From the NCBI RefSeq assembly GCF_050596425.1, contig NZ_CP192292.1, forward strand, positions 2,604,001-2,668,000: a DNA stretch of 64,000 nt. The letters run 5' to 3'. The position numbers and the translations under genes are program-made. The notes beneath the pieces were generated by a model. That model had not been told where the DNA came from and made no database searches. It saw only the letters and a list, made by a program, of their open reading frames with translations. Shown piece after piece: positions 18,050-26,741 of the stretch; the first letter of the stretch is position 1, and each line of letters opens with the position of its first letter. Source of the DNA: G963665925 sp050596425. Its GTDB lineage: Bacteria; Bacillota; Clostridia; Peptostreptococcales; Acidaminobacteraceae.

Positions 18050-18470
18050 ATGGCCCCCCTTTTTTCTTTGGAATCTCATCAAATAGTTCAATCAAGATGC
18101 CTTTAGAAAACTTCAAGTTAAAAAATGTGTATCTTTGTATTGTGTCTTCCTTCTCAAGACATTTAATTTCATGTAGAAAGACATCTCCAGAAGGATTCAA
18201 CTTGTCATAGAATGTTTGTAAGTTTTCTACTTTAAACGAGATATGATGCAGACCATCTCCACGCTTGTCTATGAACCCTTTCAGGATATTGGAATTTGAA
18301 ATAGGTTCCATCAGTTCCAACTTGGTTGAGTTAAAATCAATCAATGTGGATGAAAGGCCCATGTCCGAATAAATTTGCGATGTGTGTTTATTGCCCTTTA
18401 ACGTGTCAGCAAATGTCTCAAGAAACTTAGATGCATCAGAACAGGCAATACCTATATGATCAATAATCAT
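18042..18470 (-). CDS. Vicinal oxygen chelate (glyoxalase-like) protein (operon gene 7)
   Basis: 142 residues with the two beta-alpha-beta-beta-beta halves of the VOC fold. The metal-ligand positions of glyoxalase I and methylmalonyl-CoA epimerase can be traced: His5 (IDHIGIA), Glu near 53 (TKLELMEP), His near 75 (LHHISFKV) and Glu near 130 (GILIELFDE). The closest-looking family is methylmalonyl-CoA epimerase, which would suggest racemisation of an alpha-substituted acyl-CoA. That role is inferred only. Confidence 0.8.
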   Translation of the reverse strand: MIIDHIGIACSDASKFLETFADTLKGNKHTSQIYSDMGLSSTLIDFNSTKLELMEPISNSNILKGFIDKRGDGLHHISFKVENLQTFYDKLNPSGDVFLHEIKCLEKEDTIQRYTFFNLKFSKGILIELFDEIPKKKGGPYE

Positions 18471-18478
18471 GTAACCTC

Positions 18479-19231
18479 CTAAATAACTGAAAGACCTATG
18501 CCGCCATCCACTTCAATGACTTGGCCAGTCATATAATTTGATAAATCCGATGCCAAGAATAAAGCTGTCTTAGAAACATCCTCAGGCACACCTATTTTCC
18601 TGAGTGCAATTTTTTTGAGGGCCGTCTCATAGACTTTTGAAGGAATATCATCCCAAATACCTGTTTTTATAAATCCAGGTGCTATGCAGTTGACACGAAC
18701 ACCATGAAGGGCGGCTTCTTTACAGAGTGCCTTTGTGAAACCAATAATACCGGCCTTTGAAGCACTGTAATTTGTTTGTCCAACATTTCCATGTATGCCT
18801 GCAATGGAAGCAATATTGATAATGCTGCCGTAATCACTTTTATAGATCATGTCAAGAAATGTTCTTGTACAGTTATAGACACCCGTCAGATTAATGTCTA
18901 TAACCTGATGCCAGTGTTTGTCTTCCATCTTGGTAAAAAGATGATCTCGGAGGATGCCTGCATTATTGACAAGTATGTCCACACATGTAAATTCATTTTC
19001 GATCACTTGCTTTTTCTCAAGTACATCTTCAATGCTTGACACATCTGTTTTGAGGGCGAGGGCTTTTCGTCCCATATTCTCAATTTCCTTAGTCAGTTGA
19101 ATGGCTGAGTCATCATCACTTTTATACATGATGACCACATCCGCGCCCGCCCTTGCAAAATGGAGGGCAATGTCCTTGCCAATACCGCGACTGCCTCCAG
19201 TGATAAGAGCTGTTCTATTAGCGAGTTGCAT
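18479..19231 (-). CDS. FabG-like short-chain dehydrogenase/reductase (operon gene 6)
   Basis: 250 residues from MQLANRTALI (AAAGGGG upstream). Classical SDR: TGGSRGIGKDIA cofactor loop, NNAGILRDH, Ser in NIASIAG, YSASK (YxxxK active site) and a terminal GQVIEVDGG. The FabG-type sequence predicts NADPH reduction of a 3-oxoacyl thioester. Its start codon lies inside the last codons of the upstream DUF362-ferredoxin gene when that gene is read through its frame break, which supports translational coupling between the two. Confidence 0.9.
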   Translation of the reverse strand: MQLANRTALITGGSRGIGKDIALHFARAGADVVIMYKSDDDSAIQLTKEIENMGRKALALKTDVSSIEDVLEKKQVIENEFTCVDILVNNAGILRDHLFTKMEDKHWHQVIDINLTGVYNCTRTFLDMIYKSDYGSIINIASIAGIHGNVGQTNYSASKAGIIGFTKALCKEAALHGVRVNCIAPGFIKTGIWDDIPSKVYETALKKIALRKIGVPEDVSKTALFLASDLSNYMTGQVIEVDGGIGLSVI

Positions 19232-20353
19232 GTGCGGCCCCTTTCTTTTTACTGTCACTTCTAACGATGGCATCTGAGAAACATGCTTCTTGACAACAGA
19301 AACAACTTATACAGTCCTTTTTGTTTACCACTGGCAACCCATCCATTGCAATGGCATCCACAGGGCAAATTTCTTCACATATTTCACACTGGACACATTT
19401 TTTTTGTCAAATTTAGGGATCGGCTTCATGTGTTGATAAATACTTGGTGTCACACGTTCAACAAAGCCGTTTAACTTAACCAGAAAGGCAGAGGGCTTTT
19501 CATAGGAAACAAGAGGAACTTGGTCACCAATGATTTCAATTTCTGAAGGTCGTGGCGCCATTTTTCTTTTTAGACCTTTTTCAATGTAACCCACATCTCT
19601 AACCCCTATGCCAATTTGAGACATGGCGACAATATCAAGGGCGAGTCCATTGGTGCTGGCTAAAAGCATATTGGAGCGAACAGGTTTTCCATTGGCTGGA
19701 CCATTGCCCTCCATGCCCACAATGCCATCCATTATATTGATTGTTGGGGCAACTGTTGTGAATAAATCCAGAAGCGCATTTTCAAAATTGTCCTTGGTTC
19801 CCAGATTGGCATGAAGCTTCATTTTATTCTTGCCTACTATGGTTCCGTATAAATTTTTTATGGCGCCCGTGTATAAGACCGCATGATGTATTTTTGTTTT
19901 AGGCATATTGATGATGAGGTCGCAGTCTCTAATGAAACGGGTCAAGGGGATGTTTTTTAAAATAAAATTGTCTTGATTATGAACATTGTCAATGGAATCA
20001 TTGTCGAAATCGCATATTTGACAATCATACCTTTGAGCTATGTCATTCATGCCACACACTTCAAAAATTTTGCTTGTGCCGTGGATGCCTGAATCTCCAA
20101 TCCAAATATTCTTGGCACCCTTTGTTTTTAAAATTCTTACCACAGCTTCCACCACAGCTGGATGTGTGGTGGCCGCCTTATCTGGTGTCAGTGGCGAAAC
20201 CAAATTTGGTTTGATCAATACCTTTGTGTTTTCATTGATATTTGCTTTGAGATCATAGATTTGATCCAACATTTCTTGCAAATTCATTTCTATCAAATCA
20301 ACATCGTAAACTTCACATAACTTAATGGCTACTTTCGCTGTGTTCGAGACCAT
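19218..20353 (-). CDS. DUF362 protein with C-terminal 2[4Fe-4S] ferredoxin, frame broken at A8 (operon gene 5)
   Basis: The ATG at 20353 follows the preceding stop codon by one base. The DUF362 domain (about 1-310) runs through LIKPNLVSPLTPDKAATTHP, WIGDSGIHG and INMPKTKIHHAV. In the starting frame translation ends at 19325 with an odd tail after PKFDKK. Immediately after the run of eight A (19398-19405 on the plus strand, as T8) the -1 frame continues with CVQCEICEEICPVDAIA, then CISCFCCQEACFSDAIV, and stops at 19218, overlapping the next gene. One missing A, or a -1 slip on the A run, restores the full protein. DUF362-ferredoxin proteins are common in anaerobes with mostly unknown roles. 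Here it could pass electrons to or from the ferredoxin-less IorA-like protein. Confidence 0.8.
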
Positions 20354-20354
20354 A

Positions 20355-21338
20355 CTATGCGCCCCATTCCACAACTGCAGATGCCCAAGTCCAACCTGCT
20401 CCAATTGTGACAAATGCAAGCTTTTCACCATCCTTCAATCCAACGTTTCTATGTATGTGGTCTAGAGCCAGAGGTATGTTTGCGCTTGAAGCGTTGGCAT
20501 ATTTATCGAGAGTAATAACCACCTTTTTCTCATCAATATCTAGTTGTTTAGCGCATTCTCTTAAGAGAGATATATTTGGTTGGTGTGGAATGAGATAATC
20601 AATTTCCTTAGGAGACAGGCCTGCACGATTAAGCGCTTCTTCTAAGGCATGCGGGATTACTCTTCTAGCCACTTGTCCAACCTCCTTGCCACGCATAACA
20701 ACATAATTCTTACGTCGATCAAGAAGGTCATAGTTAACTGGGAACTCTGCATTGCCTGCAAAGAGTGTGACTTGGTCTTTGCTGTCTCCATCGGAAGAAA
20801 AATAAGTGCTAATAACGCCTTTTTTCTTTTCTGAAGCCGTCATGACAACAGCCCCTGCGCCATCACCAAAGAAGACACAGCCTCTATCCTTGTAATCAAG
20901 CATAGTGGACATGGCGTCTGCTCCAATCACTAGGGCATTTTTGAAATATCCAGTTTTTATAAACTGTTCTGCTGTTATAAAAGCAAACATGAAACCTGCA
21001 CATGCCGCGTTCACATCATAGGCTGTGGCTTTGTTGGCATTTATCTTTCTTTGAATAACCGTGGCCACTGATGGCACAATCCTGTCAGGTGTTACGGTGG
21101 CCACGATTATTAGGTCAATATCTTCCGCTTTCAGACCAGCCATCTCCAAAGCTCTTTCTGATGCTTTAGCAGCCATATCAGAAGTTACTTCACCATTGGC
21201 AATACGTCGCCTCTCCCGAATGCCTAATACATTTTCAACCCACTCCTTGTTTGTGGGTGCTGATTTTTCCAGGTCCATATTGGTTACAATTTCTTCAGGC
21301 ACATAAGATCCAGTTCCGCTAATTACAACATTTTTCAT
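20355..21338 (-). CDS. 3-oxoacyl-ACP synthase III (FabH) homologue, full triad (operon gene 4)
   Basis: 327 residues, GGAGGG before the ATG. The FabH triad is intact: Cys113 (VNAACAGFMF), His252 (IPHQPNISLL) and Asn282 (YANASSANIP). The overall length and the GDGAGAVVM segment are those of housekeeping FabH. Of the six copies this is the one most like primary-metabolism FabH, but its position between a reductase and the DUF362 gene marks it as a pathway enzyme, probably the one that loads the starter acyl-CoA. Confidence 0.92.
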   Translation of the reverse strand: MKNVVISGTGSYVPEEIVTNMDLEKSAPTNKEWVENVLGIRERRRIANGEVTSDMAAKASERALEMAGLKAEDIDLIIVATVTPDRIVPSVATVIQRKINANKATAYDVNAACAGFMFAFITAEQFIKTGYFKNALVIGADAMSTMLDYKDRGCVFFGDGAGAVVMTASEKKKGVISTYFSSDGDSKDQVTLFAGNAEFPVNYDLLDRRKNYVVMRGKEVGQVARRVIPHALEEALNRAGLSPKEIDYLIPHQPNISLLRECAKQLDIDEKKVVITLDKYANASSANIPLALDHIHRNVGLKDGEKLAFVTIGAGWTWASAVVEWGA

Positions 21339-21354
21339 TAGATTCCCTCCATAA

Positions 21355-22107
21355 TTAAAGAATTGATATACCTAGTCCACCATCAACAATTAATGTCTGT
21401 CCACAAATGTAATTTGAGTCTTCACTCGCTAAAAATACGGCTAAATTTCCGACGTCCCCCGGCGTTCCAAGTCGCTTCATTGGAACACGTTTTTTCATTT
21501 TTTCAATAACCTTTTCTGGTACTTCTGAAAGCATATCTGTTTCAATGGCTCCAGGTGCAATGCCATTGACAATAAGTCCTTTTTTTCCAACTTCAGCTGC
21601 TAAACTTTTGGTGAATCCAATCAGTGCCGCTTTGGATGCTGAATAATTGGATTGACCTATATTCCCAACAAATCCACTTAAAGACGCAATGTTGATTATT
21701 TTTCCATTTTCATTTTCAATCATGTGTTCAACCACTTGCTTGCAACAGTTATAAACACTGTTTAAATTTGTTGAAATTACATCCTGCCACTGGTTGGTCG
21801 CCATGTTTTCAAGCATGCTATCCCTTGTGATCCCTGCATTGTTTACAAATATATCAATAGACCCCAGAAGCTTGATGGATTCATTCACAGCCTCTTTAAC
21901 TGATGATCTATCACTAACATCTGTACTCACTGCATAAGCATTTATCCCCTTGGCTTCTAGTTCCATTACTGTTTTTGACGCCTCTTCATGATTGCTTTTA
22001 TAAAAGACAACTATATTTGCCCCTTCATCTGCCATGGATAGGGCAATGCCTTTTCCAATGCCTCGACTGCCCCCAGTGATCACAACATTCTTTTTGCAGA
22101 GTTTCAA
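21355..22107 (-). CDS. FabG-like short-chain dehydrogenase/reductase (operon gene 3)
   Basis: 250 residues from a TTG at 22107, 8 bases after GGAGG. It overlaps the stop codon of the IorB-like gene (TTGA). The SDR hallmarks are TGGSRGIGKGIA, NNAGITRDS, NIASLSG, YSASK and CGQTLIVDGG. It is about half identical by eye to the second SDR of the operon (18479-19231), so two 3-oxoacyl reduction steps, or two substrates, may be served. The ATG at 22122 is possible, but the ribosome site favours the TTG. Confidence 0.9.
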   Translation of the reverse strand: MKLCKKNVVITGGSRGIGKGIALSMADEGANIVVFYKSNHEEASKTVMELEAKGINAYAVSTDVSDRSSVKEAVNESIKLLGSIDIFVNNAGITRDSMLENMATNQWQDVISTNLNSVYNCCKQVVEHMIENENGKIINIASLSGFVGNIGQSNYSASKAALIGFTKSLAAEVGKKGLIVNGIAPGAIETDMLSEVPEKVIEKMKKRVPMKRLGTPGDVGNLAVFLASEDSNYICGQTLIVDGGLGISIL

Positions 22108-22679
22108 TGTTTGCCCCTCCATATAAAATTTTCCCCCTCATGACGACCCAGTTCAAAGGCTTCTAAATTACTTGCAAGGCTATGAGCCTTTACAGTCGTT
22201 TTTAATGTGTTTATCCACTGTTCCTTTGAGAGGTCTGTAAACCCTGACAAGGCCCCTATTATGCTTACATTCATATACTTATGAACTCTACCTACTACCA
22301 AAATCTCAGCTTGCAGTTTTTTGAGCTCTCCTTCAACATCTATATCTTTATCCAGACCTATTTCCACTGCATTGGGTCTATGCGCTGAATCTGCCACGAT
22401 CAAGAGTCCATCCGTTCTAAGATATTTCGACCACCTTAAAGCCTCATATTTGTCAAATGCAATAAGAATGTCGGCCTGCCTCTCTTTTATGAGTGGGGAG
22501 TGTACCAAATCACCTGCTTTGATGTGCGAGAGAACAGATCCGCCTCTTTGCCCAATACCGATAATATCTGTCGCTTTGATGTCTGAATATTCTGTCATTA
22601 AAGTGGATGAAATCACTTCATTGGCTAGGATTGTACCCTGCCCTCCAATCCCACATAAGACAATATTAAGTTTCTTCAT
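22104..22679 (-). CDS. Indolepyruvate:ferredoxin oxidoreductase beta-like subunit (operon gene 2)
   Basis: 191 residues from MKKLNIVLCG, preceded by AAGGGGG. The N-terminal motif GIGGQGTILANEVI and the following DIIGIGQRGGSVLSHI are those of the gamma/beta-type subunit of 2-oxoacid:ferredoxin oxidoreductases of the IorB class. Together with the alpha-like subunit encoded upstream it should convert an aryl- or branched 2-oxoacid to the matching acyl-CoA, a natural source of KAS III starter units. A second iorB lies at 37663. Confidence 0.88.
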   Translation of the reverse strand: MKKLNIVLCGIGGQGTILANEVISSTLMTEYSDIKATDIIGIGQRGGSVLSHIKAGDLVHSPLIKERQADILIAFDKYEALRWSKYLRTDGLLIVADSAHRPNAVEIGLDKDIDVEGELKKLQAEILVVGRVHKYMNVSIIGALSGFTDLSKEQWINTLKTTVKAHSLASNLEAFELGRHEGENFIWRGKH

Positions 22680-22704
22680 TGACGCCCCCTTATTCAAATC
22701 ATTT

Positions 22705-24261
22705 TTAGAATAATACACATGGACTGCGGGATATAATAACGCTCAGCTGATCTGAGTCCATGGCCAGTTTTATGGTATTTTCCAGATTGTTTTCGACCCG
22801 AGGATTAATCACCTGAACGTCTTCAACTCCAATGGCTTTACAAACCGCTTCTATAGAACCACAACCACCGTCTTTAGGTGTAATAGTGGCTTGTCCCCCA
22901 GTCATTGCAATTGTCATATTGTCTTCAATTACAATTGTTGAAGTGCTTTCATGGAGTACCATATTGATCAGGTTGTTTATGCCACTATGCCAAAATTCTC
23001 CATCTCCCATAATGGACAGCATCTGTTTGTTTTTATCAAGAGCCTTGTTATACCCATGTGCAATGCCAATAGATGAACCCATACACTTAATGACATCAAT
23101 GACACCTTTATGTGGGAGTGCTCCTAGACCGCCACAGCCAATTCCTGAACTCGTATAAATATTGTGTTTTTCTATAACGTCATTCACAAGATGATGGGGA
23201 CATCCCGGACAATTATCCGGTAAACGAAGTGGCACCTCAAGATGTCTTGATTCAGTCATTTTGCCTAGAATCTTTTCTTCTATGACACCCGGTGTGAAAT
23301 GGAGCATTTCTGGAAACCTCGGAAAGGCCTCTACACCAATGACTGGAAGTTGATAAGATTTAATTTCCTTTTCAATTAAAGGATGGCCATCTTCAAGAAT
23401 AAATACTTTCTTATGCTTGTTCACAAACCTTTCAATTTTCTTTCTCGGCAATGGATAGACAAGTCCCAGCTTTAGATACGAAACATGTGGAAGGACTTCT
23501 CTTGCGTGTTCATATGCAACACCTGATGCAATAATTCCTATATCACTCCCGGAAATGGTTTCACGGTTGAACTCCGTTGTTTCTGCTTGTTCCTGTATTG
23601 CTTTCCATTCTTCGTCAAAATTTTTCCAGTATGGCTTTAGCGTCTCATTGTCACAATTGTGAAATCCAAACTTCACTATATTGCCAACTGTCTTTTGAAG
23701 ACTTTTTTCATGTGGTCTGCGGTAATGTTTCTTCCAAGTACAAGTGGCGTATTTCACCAAGGTTTTTGACTTACACAGAATTCCGTTTAGTCTTAAAATC
23801 ACTGGTGTTTCATATGTTTCACTCATTTGAAAAGCCAATGAAACGCTGTCATAGGCTTCTTGGCTATTGGCAGGTTCTATCACTGGAACCTGAGCCATGA
23901 TGCCGTAACTTCTACAGTCCTGATAGTCATCGCCTGCAATTCTGCCAATGTCATCAGCCACCACGAGAACCAGGCCACCGTTAAGAGGGGTGCCCGCAAG
24001 CTGGGTAAAAGCATCAGCTGCAACGTTAAGTCCTAGTGTTTTCATTACAACCAGACTGCGATAACCTGCAAGCGATGTACCAATAGCCACTTCCAGGGCA
24101 ACTTTTTCGTTGGTTGACCACTCACATTCAACTTCTTTAAACCGCCTCAGTTCTGATAAGACTTCAGTACAGGGTGTTCCTGGATAACCGCTGACATAAG
24201 AAACACCACTATGGTAGGCCCCTACAGCTACTGCGTGATTGCTTGTAATCAATTTCTTCAT
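22705..24261 (-). CDS. Indolepyruvate:ferredoxin oxidoreductase alpha-like subunit lacking ferredoxin domain (operon gene 1)
   Basis: 518 residues. The N-terminal pyrimidine-binding domain (SGYPGTPCTEVLSEL), the domain with DNCPGCPHHLV, and the TPP domain with GIGCGGLG, MGDGEFWHSG and DNMTIAMTGGQ are all present. It ends at SRSPCVLF, where IorA normally continues with two [4Fe-4S] clusters. Compare the paralogue at 38243, which is 80 residues longer and has both. AATGGAGTG precedes the ATG, and an AT-rich leader of about 260 bases (24262-24523) lies upstream. It is the first gene of the KAS III operon. The acyl-CoA product is unknown. Confidence 0.9.
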   Translation of the reverse strand: MKKLITSNHAVAVGAYHSGVSYVSGYPGTPCTEVLSELRRFKEVECEWSTNEKVALEVAIGTSLAGYRSLVVMKTLGLNVAADAFTQLAGTPLNGGLVLVVADDIGRIAGDDYQDCRSYGIMAQVPVIEPANSQEAYDSVSLAFQMSETYETPVILRLNGILCKSKTLVKYATCTWKKHYRRPHEKSLQKTVGNIVKFGFHNCDNETLKPYWKNFDEEWKAIQEQAETTEFNRETISGSDIGIIASGVAYEHAREVLPHVSYLKLGLVYPLPRKKIERFVNKHKKVFILEDGHPLIEKEIKSYQLPVIGVEAFPRFPEMLHFTPGVIEEKILGKMTESRHLEVPLRLPDNCPGCPHHLVNDVIEKHNIYTSSGIGCGGLGALPHKGVIDVIKCMGSSIGIAHGYNKALDKNKQMLSIMGDGEFWHSGINNLINMVLHESTSTIVIEDNMTIAMTGGQATITPKDGGCGSIEAVCKAIGVEDVQVINPRVENNLENTIKLAMDSDQLSVIISRSPCVLF

Positions 24262-24523
24262 TTAAACACTCCATTTTCAAATAGAATCTGTTAATTAGAT
24301 ACTTTGATATACTTTATTTTGCATTTTATGGGGTTATTTAACATTATGAGCGTAAAAAAACATATATTTTTCGAAAGCGAAATTTTGTTTTATTTTTGAG
24401 ATAGAGCATTTTTTTCATTAAGGCATGAATAATTTTAAATGCTCATTATAGATTATTAGTAGATTGAAAGAGAATATATAGAGCTAGAAATAAAGTGTTA
24501 TAATTTACTGAAATGGTTTGGTC

Positions 24524-24646
24524 TTATTCATAATTATCATCTTGCTGATCTTTTTTTGAAAGCAACTTCTTATACATTTTAAGTTTAAATGGTATGGCTA
24601 TCACTAAAAGCACACCGAGTATTATCCACCAATGCATTTCCATCAT
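24524..24646 (-). CDS. 40-residue single-pass membrane peptide
   Basis: Too short for routine gene calling. ATGATG at 24641-24646 follows AAAGGGGGTGAA. The peptide has one hydrophobic helix (WWIILGVLLVIAIPF, residues 6-20) and a charged tail KLKMYKKLLSKKDQQDDNYE. It lies 32 bases after the last ABC permease gene and ahead of the KAS III operon, so it is either the last gene of the exporter operon or a separate small gene. Function unknown. It may be an accessory peptide of the exporter. Confidence 0.6.
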   Translation of the reverse strand: MMEMHWWIILGVLLVIAIPFKLKMYKKLLSKKDQQDDNYE

Positions 24647-24678
24647 TTCACCCCCTTTATACTTTAATTCAGCCTTTG

Positions 24679-25677
24679 TTAGGCCAGTCCTTTTTGTATT
24701 CGCTTTCTAACGAGTAGAAGTATTATCGTTGTGGTACCTATTATCCAGCCTGCAGTCAACCAAGCCGTCTCCCATGTCATGTCCAGTGTTATAATGTCTC
24801 TAAAACCTGTGAATATCCAATATGTTGGTATAATATACAGACCTTTTTGCAAGACCTCTGGAAGCAACATGGCCCCTAAAATGGATGCTGCAGCCACAAG
24901 ATAAATAATTTTCATATTCAAAACACCAGCAATTTGATTTTCACTAATTGCTCCTATTAAAAACCCTGTCACCGCTGATGTGAATGAGCCTGATACAATC
25001 ACCAGAAGGGCCATATAGAAATTTATATCTGTGATTTTAAGTATATAAGTCATTATATAAATCTGAACCACTGGGAGTAAAAAACCTATAATGCTCTTTC
25101 CTATAACAAATTCTTTCTTATTCATCTGTGTCACATTTAATGCACTAATTGTCTTGGCTTCTTTTTCTTCTATGATGTTAAAGCCAACAACAATTCCACC
25201 AAGAATTATGACTGTCATCATGAGTGCTGCACCACCAATAATCAGCAGTGGTGACTTGGTCTCTCCCACACTGGACACAGCATATTCGATGTCCCCTGTG
25301 TAGTTCCCCTCAAATTCTTGAATGATTTTTAGCGGTACAGTTTCAGTATCATGCCCTTCATTGCCTTCCAGAATGACAGAAAGTCCATTCATATCATTTC
25401 TGATTATTCCGGCAACATCGTCAATATCCAGTATCCTCTTGTTAAGGGCCTCAATATCCGCGAACGTTTCGACTGATCCATATCGTTCAAAATGATCCAC
25501 AACGGCTTCATCCATACCTTCTACCACTGCAAATTGCAAGGATGCTGCTTCTGAAGATGGAATGAATAAGGAAAACCCAAAGGTAAGAAGAAGGGGTCCA
25601 ACCATCATATATAGGAGCAAAAACTCCCTGATACTGCTTTTAAAATCTCTTATAAAAATCGAAAATACTCTCTTCAT
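24679..25677 (-). CDS. ABC-2 type exporter permease
   Basis: 332 residues. TM1 lies near the N-terminus (LLLYMMVGPLLLTFGFSLF), followed by a large extracytoplasmic domain (about 40-155), then five closely spaced helices (about 160-325), as in ABC-2 permeases of the YhgE/CcmB-like NatB type. EEKEAKTISALNVTQ at the start of the membrane block is a common signature of drug or bacteriocin ABC-2 exporters. It is co-transcribed with a second permease and an ATPase under a TetR regulator. The substrate is not determined. Confidence 0.88.
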   Translation of the reverse strand: MKRVFSIFIRDFKSSIREFLLLYMMVGPLLLTFGFSLFIPSSEAASLQFAVVEGMDEAVVDHFERYGSVETFADIEALNKRILDIDDVAGIIRNDMNGLSVILEGNEGHDTETVPLKIIQEFEGNYTGDIEYAVSSVGETKSPLLIIGGAALMMTVIILGGIVVGFNIIEEKEAKTISALNVTQMNKKEFVIGKSIIGFLLPVVQIYIMTYILKITDINFYMALLVIVSGSFTSAVTGFLIGAISENQIAGVLNMKIIYLVAAASILGAMLLPEVLQKGLYIIPTYWIFTGFRDIITLDMTWETAWLTAGWIIGTTTIILLLVRKRIQKGLA

Positions 25678-25685
25678 AAGGCCTC

Positions 25686-26741
25686 CTAATTTTCAAGTGC
25701 ATTGCGTTTGAAAGTTTTCAGTGCAAGAGCAAATAAGATTGCTGACACCCCTGAAAGCATGGCAAATGTCTCAATAATTATCTTAGTGTTTCCCGTTGGG
25801 AAAACAGCTTCTTTCACTGCAAAGACCAATCGATATGTAGGAAGCAATCTTATATAAATCGGTGCAAAACTCGGAACCATGTAACTTATAAGTGGTACGC
25901 CTAGAAGCAGTGTGACGAGTAATATCCATATCATAGATTCAGAAAGATTTCTAAAAAAACTTGTCATAATAAGGCCTAAACTTGTTGCAAGAAAAGCCCC
26001 CACTCCGATAAGTCCTATGAGCGCCAAGTAATTCACTTTTAAGCCCAGAACCAGAAGGGTCATAACAAGAGCACCAACAATCCCTAAAGAAACCATGACA
26101 ATTGCCTTTGACAGCAAGTACTCAACCAACCGACCAGGTGTGACAGCATAAGCCTTTATCGTTCCTTCTGACTTCTCTATATAGATGAGAGACGCAACCA
26201 GCATAAAACCGAGCATGGTTGGTTCCATAACTAGAAATAGAGGCAGTAAAAACTTATTAGCTGGTATTTTCCCATAATTGGCCTTATTTCCTATAGTCTT
26301 AACTTCAATATCGTTTTTAGATCCAAGTGCTGTGTTAATTTCATCTTTCATTGCAATAATAAGCGTGTTTACAATCTCATCATTTTCATATCCATGAATG
26401 ACAAATTCTACAACAGGTTCATCGGACTGTCCATGAACGATTAGGCCAATACTGTTTGTGATTTCACTGACGCGTTGACGGACTATGCTTTCTGAGTCAA
26501 CACCTATAACGTTTGTATGATTAACCTTCATGTTTTCTATGGCATCTTCAATAGGTACACTGTATTCGCCTGTATAGGAAACACTGTAATAAACCTCCGG
26601 TTTTATGGAAAAATCTTCTGCAATAACAAAGTTTATAAGTAAGGCAAATATAAGGGCCAGTGCCACCACAATATAAAAGCAATAGCTCCTATGTGCATAA
26701 AGAAAGTCCTTTTGTAAATATCCAATTAGTCGCTTCATCAT
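25686..26741 (-). CDS. ABC-2 type exporter permease
   Basis: 351 residues with the same plan as its downstream partner: TM1 (about 17-41), an outside domain (about 42-165), then helices up to the C-terminus, including IEKSEGTIKAYAVTPGR in the coupling region. The two permeases probably form a heterodimer. Its start overlaps the ATPase stop by one base. Its sequence is only distantly similar to the other permease, so the duplication is old. Confidence 0.88.
   Translation of the reverse strand: MMKRLIGYLQKDFLYAHRSYCFYIVVALALIFALLINFVIAEDFSIKPEVYYSVSYTGEYSVPIEDAIENMKVNHTNVIGVDSESIVRQRVSEITNSIGLIVHGQSDEPVVEFVIHGYENDEIVNTLIIAMKDEINTALGSKNDIEVKTIGNKANYGKIPANKFLLPLFLVMEPTMLGFMLVASLIYIEKSEGTIKAYAVTPGRLVEYLLSKAIVMVSLGIVGALVMTLLVLGLKVNYLALIGLIGVGAFLATSLGLIMTSFFRNLSESMIWILLVTLLLGVPLISYMVPSFAPIYIRLLPTYRLVFAVKEAVFPTGNTKIIIETFAMLSGVSAILFALALKTFKRNALEN

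Noticed and set aside
11616..24261. Type II polyketide or fatty-acid synthesis cluster
   Set aside because: No ACP, KAS I/II pair, malonyltransferase, dehydratase or enoyl reductase is present.
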